Assembly (NCBI RefSeq): GCF_002234595.1
Contig: NZ_NMUL01000005.1
Coordinates: 372,001 to 436,000 of the forward strand
DNA from: Amycolatopsis vastitatis
GTDB taxonomy: Bacteria; Actinomycetota; Actinomycetes; Mycobacteriales; Pseudonocardiaceae
Direction: 5' to 3'
Length of the DNA: 64,000 nucleotides
Part shown: piece after piece, positions 8,574 to 16,029 of the stretch
How positions within the stretch are numbered: the stretch's first letter is position 1
Layout: each line of letters begins with the position of its first letter
Program-made: the position numbers and the translations under genes
The notes under the pieces: generated by a model
Databases searched by the model: none
Seen by the model: only the letters and a program-made list of their open reading frames with translations
Told to the model about the DNA's origin: nothing

Positions 8574-9367
8574 TCACTCGGGTTCGTGCTGGTCAGCGGC
8601 CTGGGGTGACACCCATGACAGGTGTGACTGGGTGGGTGTGGGGCTGCTGTCACTCGCGCCTGGCGCGCTGTAGATGCCGTCCACCGTGCGCGCGAGCTGG
8701 CCGGCGTCGCCCATGCGCTTGCAGGTCTGGCGGATGCTGCCGGGTTGGGGTCGAGCGCTTCGGCGATCGCTTTGGGCGCGAGCGGCCCGTGGTCGCGCAG
8801 CAGGCGGAGGATCTGCGCGCGGGTGTCGCCGACCAGGTGGTCGGCGGCCGGCCCGTCGAGCTTCGTCCACCTGCCGGCGGTGGCATCGAAGGTCATGGCG
8901 TAGTCGGCCTCTTCGACGTCGCGTCCGATCACGTGCTGCGTCCCGTCCGCCTGCCCACGTCCGCGCTCGAGTACGAGCGTGGCGTCCGCGGCACCGGTGA
9001 GCCCATTGGTGCCGGACACGAGGTTTTGCCAGTCCTCCGCGCCTTGTTTGCGGACGTGGTGGATGAGCAGGAAGGGGACGCTGTAGTGGTTGGCGAGCTG
9101 CTTGAACCGGCCGGCCGCGGCGAAGTCGCCGGCGTAGGCGGACATGCCCGAGGCGTCGGAGCCGCGCATCTTCTCGTAGGTGTCGATGATGACCAGCCGG
9201 GCGTGCGGGTTCTCCTCCGGCCACTCGACCAGCACGGCGTCTCCGCCGCTGGTCATGGTGGGGCAGGCGGTTTCGAGGGTCAGCAGCGGTACGGCCCATC
9301 CGTCGGCGGCGAGCATCTGCCGCCGCCGGCGCTGCAACCGGCGGCCGGTGTCCAGGTGATCACCCAC
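8574..9367 (-). pseudogene. RepA-like RecA-fold ATPase, 5'-truncated and frameshifted
   Basis: Remnant of a plasmid/AICE replication ATPase (AAA family, RepA-like). Visible: RLQRRRRQML, the Walker B region ARLVIIDTYEKMRG, LLIHHVRKQ, VSGTNGLTGAAD and HVIGRDVEE, then a C-terminal winged helix (ILRLLRDHGPLAPKAIAEAL). The P-loop-containing N-terminus is missing: similarity to the family stops near 9355. A single-base deletion near 8745 (after ALDPNP) shifts the rest; in the other frame it reads SIRQTCKRMGDAGQLARTVDGIY and ends at 8574. It lies upstream of xis and int on the same strand, as in related elements. Confidence 0.78.
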
Positions 9368-9622
9368 TGTGGGCGCAGCGGGGAGTTGTGGTCAGCCCAC
9401 ACTCCGCCCGTACAGTGCCCGGGACCAACCGGCTGTGCTGCGAGGCTCCCGCGCAGCAGATTGCCTCGTTCCTCGGGGCGAGCGGCCACCCAACGCCATC
9501 TCGCGGGACCCCTGCGCGCGCCTTGCGTGCCAATAGCCGAGGACGGTGACCGCGTACCCGTCGCCACTCGTGCAAGCAATTTCGGCAACCAATGGCGCAA
9601 AGGCTGTCTAGTTGGCTAATTC
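9368..9622. other. Unrecognised stretch between rep remnant and TIR gene
   Basis: No frame here gives a recognisable protein or codon pattern. It is the expected place of the missing 5' end of the rep gene, so it probably replaced or derives from it. GC content changes sharply near 9610, at the end of the TIR gene. Confidence 0.4.
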
Positions 9623-10525
9623 TTAAGAGTTGTTTCCGCCATCGAGATACCTGTCCGGAAAAAAGCTCGGTCCCACCTCGATTCGCACGGGGACTTTAGC
9701 GCCTTTTGTAATATTATCAAGCGCTTCTAAAATTTCGCCACTCGGAGAATTCTTGAAGTAGATGACTCCCCCGTCTGGAGACAGTCGTGTCGCGAATTCA
9801 CCGTCATAGGCTGCGGGTAACTTCGATTTGACATATTGATAGAATTGTCTCTGGCTCGCTGGTAGTCGCGAGAAGGGCTCGTATATACGGCCACCACCCC
9901 GAAGACTCTCCTCTGTCACCACTGAAACTGTCTGCATCTGACTCGAGTTTGCACGCTGCGAACGAGCCAATCCGCGAACCGTTGACAGGACCTCTTCCAA
10001 AATTTCACGCTCGGGCCGCTCTGGTTGAACTAGTGCTGCTTGGGCGAGTGGTCCAGCCTTAATAGCTTCTATCTTCTGATGAAGTTCGGGCCACCATGTA
10101 GCCAGAAGCTTATCGATCATGCCTGCATCCATTGGCCTTTGTGCGACAGAATTCAATGCACGGATGACCTTTTTCATTCCAGCCTCGTCCAGCCTCTGCG
10201 CCTGGAACTGACCTAACGGATTTTGGATATCTGCCAGCCCAAGGTCAATCGCAAGGGGTACGACATGACTCGCTGAAACAGACTTAGCCAATGCTCCGGC
10301 TTCAAAATTTAGCCAAGGCTTCCCTTGGTTTTCAGCTGTTACAAACACTATCCCGAAATCTGTTGATTCGAGCTGTGATGATATTTCTTCCTGCCAGCGA
10401 GCGCCAGCTTCGATCCCAGAAGACATAAATGGCTCAACCTCGTTGATCAGAAAAGGTAGCCATTCTCTAACTGAGGCGGCAATTTGGCGACTATATTCAC
10501 TGGACCAGCTTAGAAATACCTTCAT
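9623..10525 (-). CDS. TIR-domain protein, probable NAD-degrading defence effector
   Basis: 300 residues. Residues 1-130 form a TIR fold: MKVFLSWSSEYS, then a helix, RWQEEISSQLESTDFGIVFVT, and PWLNFEAGALAKS with Glu75 at the position of the catalytic glutamate of TIR NADases, then VVPLAIDL. Residues about 165-200 look like a linker or coiled coil. Residues 215-300 are a C-terminal domain I do not recognise (RLPASQRQFYQYVKSKLP... ending in a Gly/Asn tail). Codon use is clearly more AT-rich than the rest of the window, so it is recent cargo. It has no obvious partner gene and its ribosome binding site is weak. Family knowledge: stand-alone bacterial TIR proteins often act in anti-phage abortive infection by cleaving NAD. 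That role is inferred here. Confidence 0.85.
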   Translation of the reverse strand: MKVFLSWSSEYSRQIAASVREWLPFLINEVEPFMSSGIEAGARWQEEISSQLESTDFGIVFVTAENQGKPWLNFEAGALAKSVSASHVVPLAIDLGLADIQNPLGQFQAQRLDEAGMKKVIRALNSVAQRPMDAGMIDKLLATWWPELHQKIEAIKAGPLAQAALVQPERPEREILEEVLSTVRGLARSQRANSSQMQTVSVVTEESLRGGGRIYEPFSRLPASQRQFYQYVKSKLPAAYDGEFATRLSPDGGVIYFKNSPSGEILEALDNITKGAKVPVRIEVGPSFFPDRYLDGGNNS

Positions 10526-10938
10526 GCTGAGCCATTCTAGCGGACGTTGGGGCCGCCCTGTTCTGCCGCAGACGGCTCTTGTCGTTCGCCTTGAGCTACT
10601 TGGCGAGGGAGTCAACCAAGCCCGCTAGGCTCACGTGCGCGCTGGGAACGAGCCGAATTTGGCCTTCTCAGATCGCCTCAGGCGGCCGAATACGGCGGCC
10701 CCGACGTTGTCGGGCCTGCGAGGTTGGACCTGTCGCCCTGAGGGGCTGGTTGCTGCGCGGCGGCGGAACAGTGCTTGCGCCTCGTCTTTTAGGTGAGTGA
10801 CGCCTGCGGGATGTCGAGACTGTCGCACCTGTCACTTAACCCCCTTTGACCTGCGGGTTTAGGTGGGACAGATGGGTGACGCCAATGGTGACAGCTCTTT
10901 TCCTACTCTACTACTATGTCTCTAGTCGCTGAGCAGCG

Positions 10939-10999
10939 AAAGAGGCTGAAACAGCGGTAAGTGGAGTGACACTCCACTTACCGCTGTTTCAGCCTCTTT
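10939..10999. repeat. 61-bp perfect palindrome
   Basis: A 30-base arm (10939-10968, starting AAAGAGGCTGAAACAGCGGT) is followed by a single A and then its exact reverse complement (10970-10999). There is no mismatch and almost no loop, so it can form a cruciform or a very long RNA hairpin. No T tract follows on either strand. Confidence 0.95.
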
Positions 11000-11007
11000 G
11001 ATCTGGG

Positions 11008-11043
11008 GTGGGTGTCTAACTGGGCGACAATCACGGTGACTAA
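11008..11043 (+). repeat. Arm-type repeats near attR
   Basis: GTGGGTGTCTAA (11008-11019) and CACGGTGACTAA (11032-11043) match the attL-side 12-mer GTGGGTGACTAA with 1 and 3 mismatches, in the same orientation. Confidence 0.5.
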
Positions 11044-11149
11044 CCCCGGACGTACACGGACGTTCGGGGACCGTGGACGTGCAGGTCAGAGCCCTGCGAC
11101 CAAGGTCAAAAAGTGACGAATTCCGCTCGTAATGAAATAGGGCAGGAGC

Positions 11150-11169
11150 TCGATTCCCCTAGGCGGCTC
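11150..11169 (+). other. attR core of integrated element
   Basis: Exact 20-base copy of 6091-6110. The preceding ~26 bases also resemble the tRNA-Thr anticodon and variable region (CTCGTAATGAA then diverged), so this is the displaced 3' half of the original tRNA gene, mutated since integration. Confidence 0.85.
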
Positions 11170-11182
11170 GACAAGATTTGAA

Positions 11183-11213
11183 GGCCCGTGCCCGCGGAGG
11201 GCGCGGGCCTTTT
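11183..11213 (+). terminator. Original tRNA-Thr terminator
   Basis: GGCCCG-GCCC pairs with GGGC-CGGGCC (11183-11209) followed by TTTT. Its place just after the attR copy of the tRNA 3' end indicates it terminated the tRNA before the element inserted. Confidence 0.75.
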
Positions 11214-11333
11214 CTTGTCTCGCGTGTCCTGTGGGGCTCCGCCCCACACCCCGCCCGGGGCTCTGCCCCCGGCCCCCGTCGTGGCTGGGTTGGGCATCTC
11301 GCTGCGGTTGCGCCCGACTCGACGTCAGACGGC

Positions 11334-12203
11334 TCAGCCGCGTTCGGCGAGTAGTTCCAAACCGCGGGGGCCGAGGCGCAGCACCGACGGGACCAGCTCC
11401 GTGGTCTCGTACGGCGAACCGAGCACCTGCTCCCGGATGGTGTCCGCCAGCTCGGATTCCGCCCTGGCGACGTACATCTCGTCCGGGCAGGGCAAGCCGA
11501 CCAGCAGGTCGCCCGTGCCGAGGTGCTGGGACAGCTGGGCGTACAGGTCCGGCAGGGCCAGCACCGACGCCGCCATCAGGTTCTCCCTGACTACCGACAC
11601 GAGGACATCCGGACCCGAACCGCGGACTTCGAACTTCAGCCCCCGCGTCAGGCTCTGGTACCCGACGTCGAACAGGTCCTCGAGCGGGGGCGCGCCCATC
11701 TGCTCGTGCTGGTGCCGGGTGATGTGCTGCATTCCGATCTTGCCCTGCGGGGTCCGCGACACCACCGCGAGCGCTACCAACAGCCGGCCCGGTACCAGGG
11801 GCTGGTGCGGGAGTGCGTCGAGCAGGGCGGCGCTCGGTGAGGACGTGCACCACAACACCGGGAGCACTTCCTCGGAGGACTGCCGGGCTTCGTGGGTTTC
11901 GGCCATCACGGCGCGGGCTTCGGCGAACGCGCGCTCCCACTCGCCGGGGGCGGGGCGGGCGAAACTGTATGTGCACTCCGCCTTGCGGAAGTGCTTGGCC
12001 ATGAACTTCCGGTCGGCCTCGGATGGCTGCCATTCGCTGTAAACGGCCAAAACCGCGGACCCGCGCACCTTGTGCTGCTGCCGGACGCTCGCCCACGCCT
12101 GTTCGACGGCGTCATCGGCCTGTGTCGGTGCGCTGGCCAGTACCGGTTCGTCGAATCCCTTCAGGCGGAAGACGACGAGGTTCCGCGACACGTCGTCGTT
12201 CAC
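11334..12203 (-). CDS. Conserved hypothetical protein (DUF1444-like?)
   Basis: 289 residues, cytosolic, no signal peptide or membrane helix. The N-terminal third (NLVVFRLKGFDEPVLAS, ADRKFMAKHFRKAE) and the C-terminal part (GLKFEVRGSGPDVLVSVVREN, DLLVGLPCPDEMYVA) look like two alpha/beta halves. The C-terminal half faintly recalls DUF1444-type proteins, which is a weak impression only. GTG 12203 is preferred because GGAG lies 5 bases upstream, rather than the longer frame to 12251. It is the first chromosomal gene to the right of the island and stands alone. Confidence 0.7.
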   Translation of the reverse strand: MNDDVSRNLVVFRLKGFDEPVLASAPTQADDAVEQAWASVRQQHKVRGSAVLAVYSEWQPSEADRKFMAKHFRKAECTYSFARPAPGEWERAFAEARAVMAETHEARQSSEEVLPVLWCTSSPSAALLDALPHQPLVPGRLLVALAVVSRTPQGKIGMQHITRHQHEQMGAPPLEDLFDVGYQSLTRGLKFEVRGSGPDVLVSVVRENLMAASVLALPDLYAQLSQHLGTGDLLVGLPCPDEMYVARAESELADTIREQVLGSPYETTELVPSVLRLGPRGLELLAERG

Positions 12204-12301
12204 AGGATCTCCAGGAACGCAGTGGATCTCGGCACCCCGCCTGTCTATCACATCCGCGGCCCGCGAATCCGGCGTTCAGAACCACCCGTACGGGGTCGGC
12301 A

Positions 12302-12335
12302 AAGGGCCCCCGGTGACGACACGCCGGGGGCCCTT
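12302..12335. terminator. Hairpin after greA
   Basis: AAGGGCCCCCGG (12302-12313) pairs perfectly with CCGGGGGCCCTT (12324-12335) around a 10-base loop, 15 bases beyond the greA stop. Confidence 0.85.
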
Positions 12336-12349
12336 CGGACGGCTGGGGG

Positions 12350-12814
12350 CTACTGGGGCGGGGTCAGCTTCACCACCGTGGCCTTCGCGTCGCCTCGGGG
12401 GGTTCGGTAGGTGATCTCGTCGCCCGCCTTGGCGCCGACCAGGGCCAGGCCCAGCGGGCTGTCCGAGGTGATCGCGTCCGCGTCCTCGCCGGGGACCGTC
12501 ACCACCTGGAACGTCTCTTCGTCTCCGTCGGCGAAGCGCAGGGAGACGACCGTGCCGTCCGGGAGCTGCGCGTTGCCGTAACCACCGTGTTCCATCTTCG
12601 CGGCCAGGTCGGCGATCTGGCGGTCCAGCCGGGCGGCCGCTTCCGCCCGGTCGATCACGTCCGCCTGGTCCGCCGCGTCGCCGGTGCGTTCCTGTTCACC
12701 GGGCTGCGGCGCCAGAGCTTCCCGCTGCGCGCGCAAGTTCGCGATTTCCTTCTCCAACTGGCTGCGCGCAGCCGGGCTGAGCCCCTTGTCCCCTGAGATC
12801 ACCATGCCGGGCAT
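12350..12814 (-). CDS. greA: Transcription elongation factor of the GreA/GreB family
   Basis: 154 residues. It rescues backtracked RNA polymerase by stimulating transcript cleavage through the secondary channel. The N-terminal coiled coil (LSPAARSQLEKEIANLRAQR through QIADLAAKM) carries the acidic tip region (QERTGDAADQADVIDRAEA); the C-terminal FKBP-like domain contains GTVVSLRF, SPLGLALVGAKAGDEI and KATVVKL. Start is either the ATG at 12814 or the one at 12805 (MVISGDKG); neither has a strong ribosome binding site. The family contains paralogs with other polymerase-regulatory roles, so this may not be the main GreA. Confidence 0.85.
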   Translation of the reverse strand: MPGMVISGDKGLSPAARSQLEKEIANLRAQREALAPQPGEQERTGDAADQADVIDRAEAAARLDRQIADLAAKMEHGGYGNAQLPDGTVVSLRFADGDEETFQVVTVPGEDADAITSDSPLGLALVGAKAGDEITYRTPRGDAKATVVKLTPPQ

Positions 12815-12928
12815 TGTCCGCTGCCCGGACCGGGGTGGCCAATCCGGTTTTTCACCCGAAGGTCACCCATCGGACGTCTGCCCTAGGATTCGGGGCTGCC
12901 GTCCAGGAAGAAGGTAACGAGAATCACC

Positions 12929-13516
12929 GTGAGCGCAGTCCCCGGTCGCAGCGAGCGGCTCTCACCCAACCAGCTGGCCAAGCAGGAACAGATCGTCGAA
13001 GCCGCCCGCGTCGTCCTCGCCCGCGACGGGCTCGCCGGCTGCACCGTCCGGGCCATCGCCGACGCCGGCCCGCTCACCAAGAGCGCGATCCACTACTACT
13101 TCGCCGACATCGACGTCCTCATCGACCGGGCGATGGCCGCGCACATCACCGCCTTCGCCGAGGGTCTGCGCGAGGTCGCCGCGGAGCACGACGAACCCCG
13201 CGAGCGGCTCTTCGCCGTCCTCGAGGAGTACCTGAGCGTCTTCGCCGCGAACCCGAACGCCGCCTTCCTCTGGTTCGAGTACTGGATCGCCGCCGGACGG
13301 GCGCAGCACCCGCAGGCCATCGACGTCATGCTCACGTCGCTCACCGAACTGCTCGCTGAGCTGCTCGCCCCGCTCGACGTCGACGACCCTCGGGCGCGGG
13401 CTCGCGCACTGCTGTCCTACCTGCTGGGCACGGTCGTTCAGCAGCGGGTGCGCCCGCGGCCGTTCGCCACGCTGCGTGCCGACATCGAGGCGCTCTGTTT
13501 CGCCGACTACGGCTAG
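12929..13516 (+). CDS. TetR-family transcriptional regulator
   Basis: 195 residues. The N-terminal TetR helix-turn-helix covers about residues 18-64 (QIVEAARVVLARDGLAGCTV, then KSAIHYYFADIDVLID). The C-terminal ligand-binding part is helical, with WFEYWIAAGRAQHPQ. GTG start; GAAGG lies upstream at some distance. It is transcribed in the direction of the secreted carboxypeptidase and divergently from greA. Its own target and ligand are unknown; TetR proteins usually repress their own gene and a neighbour. Confidence 0.88.
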   Translation: MSAVPGRSERLSPNQLAKQEQIVEAARVVLARDGLAGCTVRAIADAGPLTKSAIHYYFADIDVLIDRAMAAHITAFAEGLREVAAEHDEPRERLFAVLEEYLSVFAANPNAAFLWFEYWIAAGRAQHPQAIDVMLTSLTELLAELLAPLDVDDPRARARALLSYLLGTVVQQRVRPRPFATLRADIEALCFADYG

Positions 13517-13604
13517 AAACGCCCAATAGATCCGTACTGCTACGGCTTGTGCGGTCCGTCCGGCTCCGGCCAAGGTCGAAGGACCCCCGAGAGCAGGAGA
13601 CGTG

Positions 13605-14828
13605 ATGCGCACACGAACGTGCATGGCAGCGGCCGCGGCCGTCCTCTTGGTGCTCACCGCCGGCGGCCAGGCCGGGGCCGCCCAGCCCGGCGGACCGCAG
13701 GTGTACGAGGTGACCGGCACGGGTACCGCCCAGCAGCGCACCGAGGTGGCGAGGACCGGCGCGGACATCCTCGACGCCGAAGGCGCGACGACGACCGTGA
13801 TCGCCAACCCGGCCGAAGCGGCCCAGCTGCGCGCGCTCGGCTTCGGCGTCAAGGCGCTCGGTGCGGTGAGCCGGCCGCAGGGCACCGCGGCCGTCGAGGA
13901 CTTCCCCGCCGGCTACACCGGCTACCACACCTACGCGGAGACGCAGACCGAGCTGCAGAAGACCGTCGCGAACTACCCGTCGCTCGCCAAGCTCGGCAGC
14001 GCCGGCACGTCGTACGAAGGCCGTGCCCTGTCGTTGATCAAGATCAGCGACAACGCCGCCACTGACGAGAACGAGCCCGAGGTCCTCTTCACCTGCAACC
14101 AGCACGCGCGCGAGCACCTCACCACCGAGATGTGCCTGCACATCGTGCAGCGGCTGACCAGCGGATACGCGACGGATCCCGCGATCAAGCGGCTCGTCGA
14201 CAGCACCGAGATCTGGGTGATCCCGAGCGTCAACCCGGACGGCTCCGAGTACGACATCTCCGGTGGCACGTTCCACAGCTGGCGCAAGAACCGCCAGGGC
14301 CCCGGCACCGACACCAACCGCAACTGGGGCTACAAGTGGGGCTGCTGCGGCGGCTCGTCGGGCTCGACGTCCAGCGAGACCTACCGCGGCACGGCGGCGT
14401 TCTCGGCACCCGAGACCCGCGCCGTCTCGAACTGGGTGAACTCGCGGGTCGTCGGCGGCGTCCAGCAGATCAAGACGCACATCGACTTCCACACCTACTC
14501 CGAGCTGGTGCTCTGGCCGTTCGGCTACACCTACGCCGACACCGCGCCGGGCCTGACCGCGGCCGAGGCGCAGAAGTTCCAGACGCTCGGCAGGCAGATG
14601 GCCGCGACCAACGGCTACACGCCGGAGCAGTCCAGCGACCTCTACATCACCGACGGCAGCGTCAACGACTGGATGTGGGCGCAGCACAAGATCTGGAGCT
14701 TCACCTTTGAGATGTACCCGAAGGGCAGCAGCCCGGGCTTCTACCCGCGCGACACCCAGATCGTGCCGCAGACGACGCGCAACGACCAGGCCGTCGACAT
14801 CCTGATCAACGCCGCGATCACCGGTTGA
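13605..14828 (+). CDS. Secreted zinc carboxypeptidase (M14 family)
   Basis: 407 residues. Signal peptide at 1-26 (MRTRTCMAAAAAVLLVLTAGG...AGA). The M14 fold starts near 105 (YTGYHTYAETQTELQ). Zinc ligands and catalysis: the HARE motif (H-x-x-E, about 166-169), the downstream HIDFHTYSELVLWPFGY histidine, and the catalytic Glu in FTFEMYPK near 369. It would trim C-terminal residues from peptides outside the cell. Cysteines at CCGGSSG suggest a disulfide. ATG 13605 is preferred over GTG 13602 because AGGAGA ends only one base before the latter. Monocistronic with its own terminator. Confidence 0.93.
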   Translation: MRTRTCMAAAAAVLLVLTAGGQAGAAQPGGPQVYEVTGTGTAQQRTEVARTGADILDAEGATTTVIANPAEAAQLRALGFGVKALGAVSRPQGTAAVEDFPAGYTGYHTYAETQTELQKTVANYPSLAKLGSAGTSYEGRALSLIKISDNAATDENEPEVLFTCNQHAREHLTTEMCLHIVQRLTSGYATDPAIKRLVDSTEIWVIPSVNPDGSEYDISGGTFHSWRKNRQGPGTDTNRNWGYKWGCCGGSSGSTSSETYRGTAAFSAPETRAVSNWVNSRVVGGVQQIKTHIDFHTYSELVLWPFGYTYADTAPGLTAAEAQKFQTLGRQMAATNGYTPEQSSDLYITDGSVNDWMWAQHKIWSFTFEMYPKGSSPGFYPRDTQIVPQTTRNDQAVDILINAAITG

Positions 14829-14856
14829 CCCCCAGCAACCGGCGCGGCTCGCGAAC

Positions 14857-14890
14857 GGCCCCCTTCCCCGTTGGACCGGGGGAGGGGGCC
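14857..14890 (+). terminator. GC-rich hairpin after carboxypeptidase gene
   Basis: GGCCCCCTTCCCC (14857-14869) pairs with GGGGGAGGGGGCC (14878-14890), one G-U type pair, 8-base loop. It ends 22 bases before the next start codon. Confidence 0.7.
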
Positions 14891-14912
14891 TGCGCGGTTT
14901 AGGGTGCGGGGC

Positions 14913-15431
14913 ATGCCTCTGTTCTCGTTCGAAGGGCTCAGCCCGCAGGTCCACCCGGACGCGTGGATCGCGCCCACCGCCACCCTCATCGGCGACGTCG
15001 TCGTCGAGAAGGACGCCTCGATCTGGTTCGGCGCGGTGATCCGGGCCGACTTCGGCCGGATCGTCATCCGCGAGGGCGCCAACATCCAGGACAACTCGGT
15101 GATCCACGTCAACGACGGCGTCTGCGAGGTGGGCAAGAACGTCACCGTGGGCCACCAGTGCCTGGTGCACGACTGCACGATCGAGGAACAGGCGCTGATC
15201 GGCAACGGCTCGACGGTGCTCGACAAGGCGAAGATCGGCGCGCGGGCGCTGGTCGCGGCCGGGGCGACGGTCACGCCGGCGACGGAGGTGCCGCCGGAGG
15301 TGATCGCGATGGGCAGCCCGGCGAAGAAGTTCGTCCCGCTGACCGACTCGGCGCGGATGTGGGTCGAGCACAACGCGGCGATCTACCAGGAGCTGGCGCG
15401 CCGACACCGCGCGGGAACAAAACCGGTTTGA
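14913..15431 (+). CDS. Gamma-class carbonic anhydrase family protein
   Basis: 172 residues folding as a left-handed beta helix: hexapeptide repeats run from ATLIGDVVVEKDASIWFGAV to IGARALVAAGATV. Conserved zinc-site histidines appear in SVIHVND and in VGHQCLVHDC. Family members hydrate CO2 or are inactive relatives acting as metal-dependent acyl or assembly proteins (YrdA/CaiE-like), so activity is not certain. ATG 14913 follows AGGGTGCGGGGC; the longer frame to 14871 adds random residues. Its TGA stop lies inside the -35 box of the next gene's promoter. Confidence 0.9.
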   Translation: MPLFSFEGLSPQVHPDAWIAPTATLIGDVVVEKDASIWFGAVIRADFGRIVIREGANIQDNSVIHVNDGVCEVGKNVTVGHQCLVHDCTIEEQALIGNGSTVLDKAKIGARALVAAGATVTPATEVPPEVIAMGSPAKKFVPLTDSARMWVEHNAAIYQELARRHRAGTKPV

Positions 15432-15465
15432 CCCTCCAGTAGCTGGAGACCCTAGCTTCGGGGCA
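15428..15465 (+). promoter_or_regulatory. MerR-type promoter of the L11 paralog
   Basis: -35 TTGACC (15428-15433), exactly 19 bp, -10 TAGCTT (15453-15458). The spacer holds the dyad CTCCAG-TAG-CTGGAG (15434-15448). A 19-bp spacer with a centred dyad is the hallmark of promoters activated by MerR-family regulators through DNA untwisting. Transcription would start at about 15465, the A of the ATG, giving a leaderless mRNA. Confidence 0.75.
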
Positions 15466-15887
15466 TGGCTCCGAAGAAACTCACTCACCAGGTCACCCTG
15501 GAACTCGCCGCGGGCAACGCCCCGGTCGTCGACCTCGGCAAGATGCTGGGACAGACCGGGGTCAACCTCGTCGAGATCAAGAAGGCCTACGACGCGGCGA
15601 CGGCGGCCCAGCGCGGCGACATCGTCCCGGTGGTCGTCTCGGTGTTCGAAGACCGCTCGTTCGCGCTCCGGCTCAAGACGCCGCCGACGTCGTTCCTCAT
15701 CAAGAAAGCGTTGGGGGACAAGGGTTCTGCGCGACCCGGGCACGAGGTCGCCGGGAAGCTGACCAAGGATCAGCTGCGCGGGATCGCCGAGCGCAAGCTG
15801 CCGGACCTGAACACCTCCGACGTCGAGGCGGCGATGCGCACGATCGCGGGCACGGCTCGCTCGATGGGAGTAGCCGTCGTGGGTTGA
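15465..15887 (+). CDS. Divergent paralog of ribosomal protein L11
   Basis: 140 residues, nearly full-length L11. The C-terminal RNA-binding domain is well conserved (KTPPTSFLIKKA, DKGS, LTKDQLRGIAERKLPDLNT, AGTARSMG). The N-terminal domain differs: the canonical proline-rich segment (ATPAPPVGPALGQHG) reads APVVDLGKMLGQTG, so the prolines that contact thiopeptide antibiotics, and that carry resistance mutations in canonical L11, are absent. It stands alone, not next to L1 (rplA), so it is a second copy. It may replace L11 under stress or confer thiopeptide tolerance (inference). It has no room for a ribosome binding site and is probably leaderless. Confidence 0.88.
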   Translation: MAPKKLTHQVTLELAAGNAPVVDLGKMLGQTGVNLVEIKKAYDAATAAQRGDIVPVVVSVFEDRSFALRLKTPPTSFLIKKALGDKGSARPGHEVAGKLTKDQLRGIAERKLPDLNTSDVEAAMRTIAGTARSMGVAVVG

Positions 15888-15928
15888 GTCCATCGACGTC
15901 CGAGCTTCGTGGACTAGGCTTCACCCCG

Positions 15929-16003
15929 CAGCAGCGACTGGCGCCATCGAGGTGGAGCACCACCGGGAAGCGACGACGAGGCCGGCACCGCGCGCCTGGG
16001 TGA
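15929..16003 (+). promoter_or_regulatory. ZTP (pfl-motif) riboswitch upstream of glyA
   Basis: Conserved core elements occur in order: CGACTGGCG (15935-15943), a GGTGGA...ACCACC hairpin, GGGAAGCG, then after a variable linker CGCGCCTGGGTG (15991-16002), whose CGCC pairs with GGCG as the pseudoknot. The outer P1 stem is weak by eye. ZTP riboswitches sense the purine intermediate ZTP/ZMP made when 10-formyl-THF is short and often control glyA (known), which fits the gene that starts 27 bases later. Confidence 0.75.
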
Positions 16004-16029
16004 AGGCCACTCCAGAGCCGGAGTACGCC

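Larger units (their letters stand above)
10526..11149. other. Non-coding right end of the element
   Basis: About 620 bases without a convincing gene. It holds TTTAGGTG...GTGACGCC-type partial repeats near 10789 and 10858, an AT-rich run near 10895-10925, the 61-bp palindrome and two arm-type repeats. A 65-codon minus frame at 10631-10828 was not accepted. Confidence 0.5.
6091..11169. mobile_element. Decayed integrative element in tRNA-Thr
   Basis: About 5.1 kb bounded by a 20-bp direct repeat of the tRNA-Thr 3' end. From left to right it holds repeats, a frameshifted tyrosine integrase, an excisionase, a truncated RepA-like ATPase gene, a TIR-domain gene, a 61-bp palindrome and more repeats. 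The order int-xis-rep next to a tRNA is that of actinomycete integrative (AICE-type) elements. Base composition drops visibly (AT-rich stretches at 6290-6540 and 9610-10530). No transfer (Tra/FtsK) or partition gene remains. With int broken by two frameshifts and rep truncated, the element should be immobile. Confidence 0.88.

Noticed and set aside
10631..10828. 65-codon minus frame at the right end of the island
   Set aside because: No ribosome binding site, no recognisable motif, and composition no different from chance.
13341..15893. 850-codon minus-strand open frame
   Set aside because: Runs opposite four genes with clear families; no motif of its own.
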